From the NCBI RefSeq assembly GCF_001039355.2, contig NW_019775458.1:754142-818141 (forward strand): a stretch of 64,000 bases of DNA. Reading direction: 5' to 3'. The translations under genes and the position numbers were made by a program. Origin of the DNA: Lingula anatina (Eukaryota > Brachiopoda > Lingulata > Lingulida > Lingulidae). Of the stretch, positions 51,275 through 64,000 are shown piece by piece. Numbering within the stretch: the first letter of the stretch is position 1; every line of letters begins with the position of its first letter. The notes below the pieces were generated by a model. The model saw only the letters and a list, made by a program, of their open reading frames with translations. It was not told the origin of the DNA and did no database searches.

Positions 51275-53202
51275 ATTCAGATATCCCTTAACCCTAGGCT
51301 GGTCAACCTTCACCACAACCGTTTTATAATCAGTGAACTTCTATATGGACATTATGACACAAAAACAAAAATTCAAAATAGTTTTACAACAAGTACTAAA
51401 AGCATAATAAATACATAAGTAGGACTTGCACCTGATTCACTGTCCCTGTTATATGTATGTGTGGCTGATTGTACACTGAAAATTTTGATTGCTATCTAAT
51501 AAATGATCAATAAATACAAATTCTTCTTCACTTAGATAGATTGCCATCTACCTGTTACGTAACTGTTAGCACTGAATTTATCGTGAAATTCTGCAAATTC
51601 CAGGAATTTTAAAGCTTCACTTTTACAATCTGTAAATAAAGGGATTTTGTAAACAGTCAAGATTTCCATACATTCAATATTCCATGTGTGCTAATCAAAG
51701 TTCAAAAACATCAGACAAAATAGTTAATATCTATATGTATGCTTAAATACACACACAACACCTACATTAGTTAATAATTCAATTTAATTAGAAAAAGATC
51801 TATAATATCATAAGGGTTTCAGAATTTGTGGCCTTCGAATAAGCTTTAGTAATTAGGTTCTCAAATGCTGTCAAATAATGGCACATCATCAAATTACAAT
51901 GTCAGTTCAAATAGATCTTAAAATGAAAATAAGATAAACTACACAAACCACAGTGATCTTTGTTTACATTTTCTAAGTCGGTTCACATTTTTGATTTACA
52001 TACAGGTATGTATTATATTTTGTAAAAACTATATTTGTGAAGGAAAATCTGTAAAAGGTCATCAAGGCTCTGCTTACATAACAAAAAAGTTATCAAAGAG
52101 GCTTAAAATAATGAATAATATCCTCTCTCTAGAAAATTAAAGAATGCAAATGTCTGTGCACTCATACTAAACTGAATACTGCTTTTTATGGCCCCATGAA
52201 AAAAAAATTAAAATACTTCTCAAAAGTCTGAATAAGTATAATTCACCACATAAGTAACTCTTGTTAAGATGTGCTAATATAATATATTAAATATAATATA
52301 CAGTGGACACCAATTAAAGCATTCCAAGCCAGAATTTTCCTGTCAAAACTCGTATTCAACAAATGTTTCTGGGGTAAACGGCATTTTCTCTCACCTAGCC
52401 ACCTTTTAATCTTCCTTTACTGACACTCACCATAATTTTGTAACAATTTTGGAAAAAAACAACAGATCGAAACCTGCACTTTAGCTCTGTTTTTTTTTCT
52501 TTTTTTTTCTGATACATCATTCCTTCCATGACTTGACTTCTGGATATCACGTGATTTTCGTGCCAATGCTTAGTTAAAACTAGTGTAATGCTGCCAGTGA
52601 ACCTGTGTTATTTTCAAACTGTGTCTATCGAGGTTGGACAAGGGACGGTGAATATGATCATTTTTGGCAAATATTAATTAAGGCCCTTCATCTGTCAATA
52701 TATGTTTTAAAGTTTAAATTGTCCTCAGATAAGTTCAACAAGAAGCAATTCATGCACTCAAAATGTGTTCCAAAATTCTGGCTTGGATATCTTTAAACAG
52801 ACCGAGTAAATGAAACAAGACACATACTGGAAATGCACCATCAATACTTTGGACTAGATACATTACATCTGTACTCTCTGAATATATCTTACAACTGTAG
52901 TTTCTGCACCAGTCTTCTAAAACTTTATGAATATTTTCATAACAAAGGAGCATGTGCCATACAAATTATTGGGTTGGCTATTGAAATAAGTTTTAATTTG
53001 TCCCTGATGAGAATATTATATTTTTGATAATCTTTTTTTTAAACTAGTCAAAGATTTGGCCAGATCTATTGATAAGACAACATAATTTAAATTTAACTAA
53101 AAACCAAATTTTCCAAGAGTTTTCTCCAATCTATTATTTCTATCAAGATTCATAAAGTTCTGAAAATGCTTTCAATAGGAGCCTCATGGCTTTGGGGAAT
53201 GT
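51275..53202. other. Convergent intergenic region between MAD1 and carboxypeptidase E
   Basis: No exon recognised. The part next to 53203 is presumably the 3'UTR of the minus-strand carboxypeptidase gene, and the part next to 51275 the tail of MAD1. AT-rich, with a T-run at 52491-52510. Confidence 0.4.
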
Positions 53203-62740
<9,538 letters not shown>

Positions 62741-63101
62741 AATTTCCACAAGAGACGCGTTTTTTTGTCTGAGTCGTCTATCAACTGCAAAATATGGTTA
62801 GGTTACTTTCCTCTTCACTGCAGTTCGTCTTCTTTTCTGCTCGGATTGTTTGTGTGGGTGTTTGACGTCAGGGCGAGCACTCATTTTACAAGACTAATAT
62901 AATTTAATTCAATTTTAAAATAACTTTGCAAATAGCATTTGGATGAATATGTACAACTTCAACGAAAACATGTATGTGCTATCTGTCAATTGGGAACTTT
63001 TTAGAGGTTTTCTTCTAGATATCAATTTGTTTTCGATTCTTGTTTTTCGTTCCAGCCTTCCGGAACATGTGCAGAGTGACCTAGTTTTCCAAGGAGGGAA
63101 A
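62741..63101. promoter_or_regulatory. Carboxypeptidase E 5' region, possibly divergent promoter
   Basis: 360 bases between the carboxypeptidase start (minus) and the candidate ATG at 63102 (plus). It includes TGACGTCA at 62862-62869, a perfect CRE-type octamer, about 120 bases upstream of the carboxypeptidase start. CREB control would suit a neuroendocrine gene, but this is inferred from a single site. Confidence 0.4.
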
Positions 63102-63175
63102 ATGGCCCTGCGTGTTTTGAAGCTCAGCTTCGGAAAGTTGCGACTTTTTGAAAGTTCTTCTGTTTGTTATGCAAG
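63102..63175 (+). CDS. Possible first coding exon of a mitochondrial protein
   Basis: The ATG at 63102 opens MALRVLKLSFGKLRLFESSS, rich in Arg, Lys, Leu and Ser without acids in its first 15 residues: a typical mitochondrial targeting sequence. A GTTTGT donor at 63176 follows AAG; MAD1 uses a similar GTTTGG donor, so it is acceptable. The next exon was not found, and the gene would extend beyond 64000. Alternative: chance frame in the upstream region of the carboxypeptidase gene. Confidence 0.35.
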
Positions 63176-64000
63176 GTTTGTATGTGGTGCAATATAGATA
63201 TGAAGAAAAGGAGTCGTTATTATGCTAATCTTAATCTATGCTATGCTACTTTGGGATGCAAATCGTGGAGAGACTTCAGCGAGACAAGATACTTCATTTG
63301 ACAAGCCTTTGCACGTCAAACGAATCCTAAGAACCTTTTCTTTAAATAATTAGAAACTAATGCAAGTTTGAATTTGTTGTCTTACATTGTTATATAGAAA
63401 AGAATGAGGGGCAAGGAAATATAAACGCTACTAGCCTGATAAACGCTGTGTTGCGAGGACCATTGACGTCAATTAAGTGAGCGTCTTCAAAGGTCCGTCA
63501 ACTGCGGTTATTATCGGCAGACATAAAAATATTTGTAAATAATTCTAATTTAAAAAAAATTTAAAAACAAAAATATTGGCAAGAATTTAAATTAATGTTA
63601 ATTATTAGTGACAGTAATTGATATATATTTTAATTAACGACACAAAGTAGGGTTTTTAACACATTCCAAGTGCATGGATCGCTTCCTGTTGGACTTATCA
63701 GAGGGCAATTAAAACATTTAAAACATAAAATGACAGATAAATAGCCCCAATCAGTATAACATAGACAATTATTCACTGTCCCCTGTCCAACCTTGGTAGT
63801 TTGCCATCTTGACACAGTCTGTTCAAAGAGAGTGTGTGTCCTGTGATACCTGGAAGTTGAATCAGTGGAAGTTGAACGGTGTATTTGAAAAACCTCCCCT
63901 TAAATGCAGGTTTCTTTTTTCGAAAATAGTGACAGAGTAATGGTGAGTGTCAGGAAAGGAAGATTAAAGGTTGGTAAATTGGGGGAAAAATGTCATTTAT
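63176..64000. other. No gene recognised
   Basis: AT-rich, probably intron of the gene starting at 63102 or intergenic. A second TGACGTCA octamer lies at about 63464. Short open frames on both strands have no recognisable content. Confidence 0.35.

Overview
The window is intron-rich, AT-rich eukaryotic nuclear DNA with GT-AG introns, many microsatellites and small DNA transposons. Gene content (tensin, a secreted fibrinogen-like protein, GABA transaminase, the checkpoint protein MAD1, carboxypeptidase E) and repeat style point to a marine invertebrate. I favour a lophotrochozoan, probably a mollusc, but the sequence alone does not fix the species. No bacterial-type operons, CRISPR arrays or rRNA/tRNA genes were recognised. 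All gene models were built by hand from exon reading frames and splice sites, and every phase was checked except one junction in the nested gene.

Layout. 61-6980 (+): 3' part of a tensin gene (SH2 and PTB domains). 6981-13284: tensin 3'UTR and an intergenic stretch with small repeats, including a tandem 767-bp duplication that copies the promoter and first exon of the next gene. 13285-15882 (+): complete five-exon secreted protein with a cysteine-rich N-terminal part, a Ser/Thr/Pro linker and a fibrinogen-C-like domain. 15883-23900: intergenic, with a foldback-like inverted-repeat element (17370-18643) and a ~2.17-kb segment present twice with a single N at the joint. 23901-34058 (-): complete 13-exon mitochondrial 4-aminobutyrate aminotransferase (499 aa). 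34059-34780: short divergent promoter region. 34781-47374 (+): complete 16-exon MAD1 (726 aa). Its 3.8-kb fifth intron contains a whole gene on the opposite strand (37940-39773, secreted coiled-coil plus lectin-like domain). The 3' end of MAD1 is repeated: one copy lies across a 777-N gap and another beyond a single N. 53203-62740 (-): complete 9-exon carboxypeptidase E-like gene (533 aa), one intron of which holds a TTAA-flanked MITE with a 36-bp perfect palindrome. 63102-63175 (+): possible first exon of a mitochondrial protein gene, divergent from the carboxypeptidase gene.

The genes do not form a pathway. Tensin links integrins to actin, GABA transaminase degrades GABA, MAD1 acts at kinetochores, and carboxypeptidase E trims neuropeptides. 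The main points for a reader are: (1) three near-identical duplications whose joints carry N bases and are probably uncollapsed haplotypes; (2) the gene nested inside MAD1; (3) the duplicated promoter and first exon before the fibrinogen-like gene; (4) several small inverted-repeat elements; and (5) a change in the MAD1 motif equivalent to the vertebrate Bub1-binding RLK. I found no convincing wholly new biological system.
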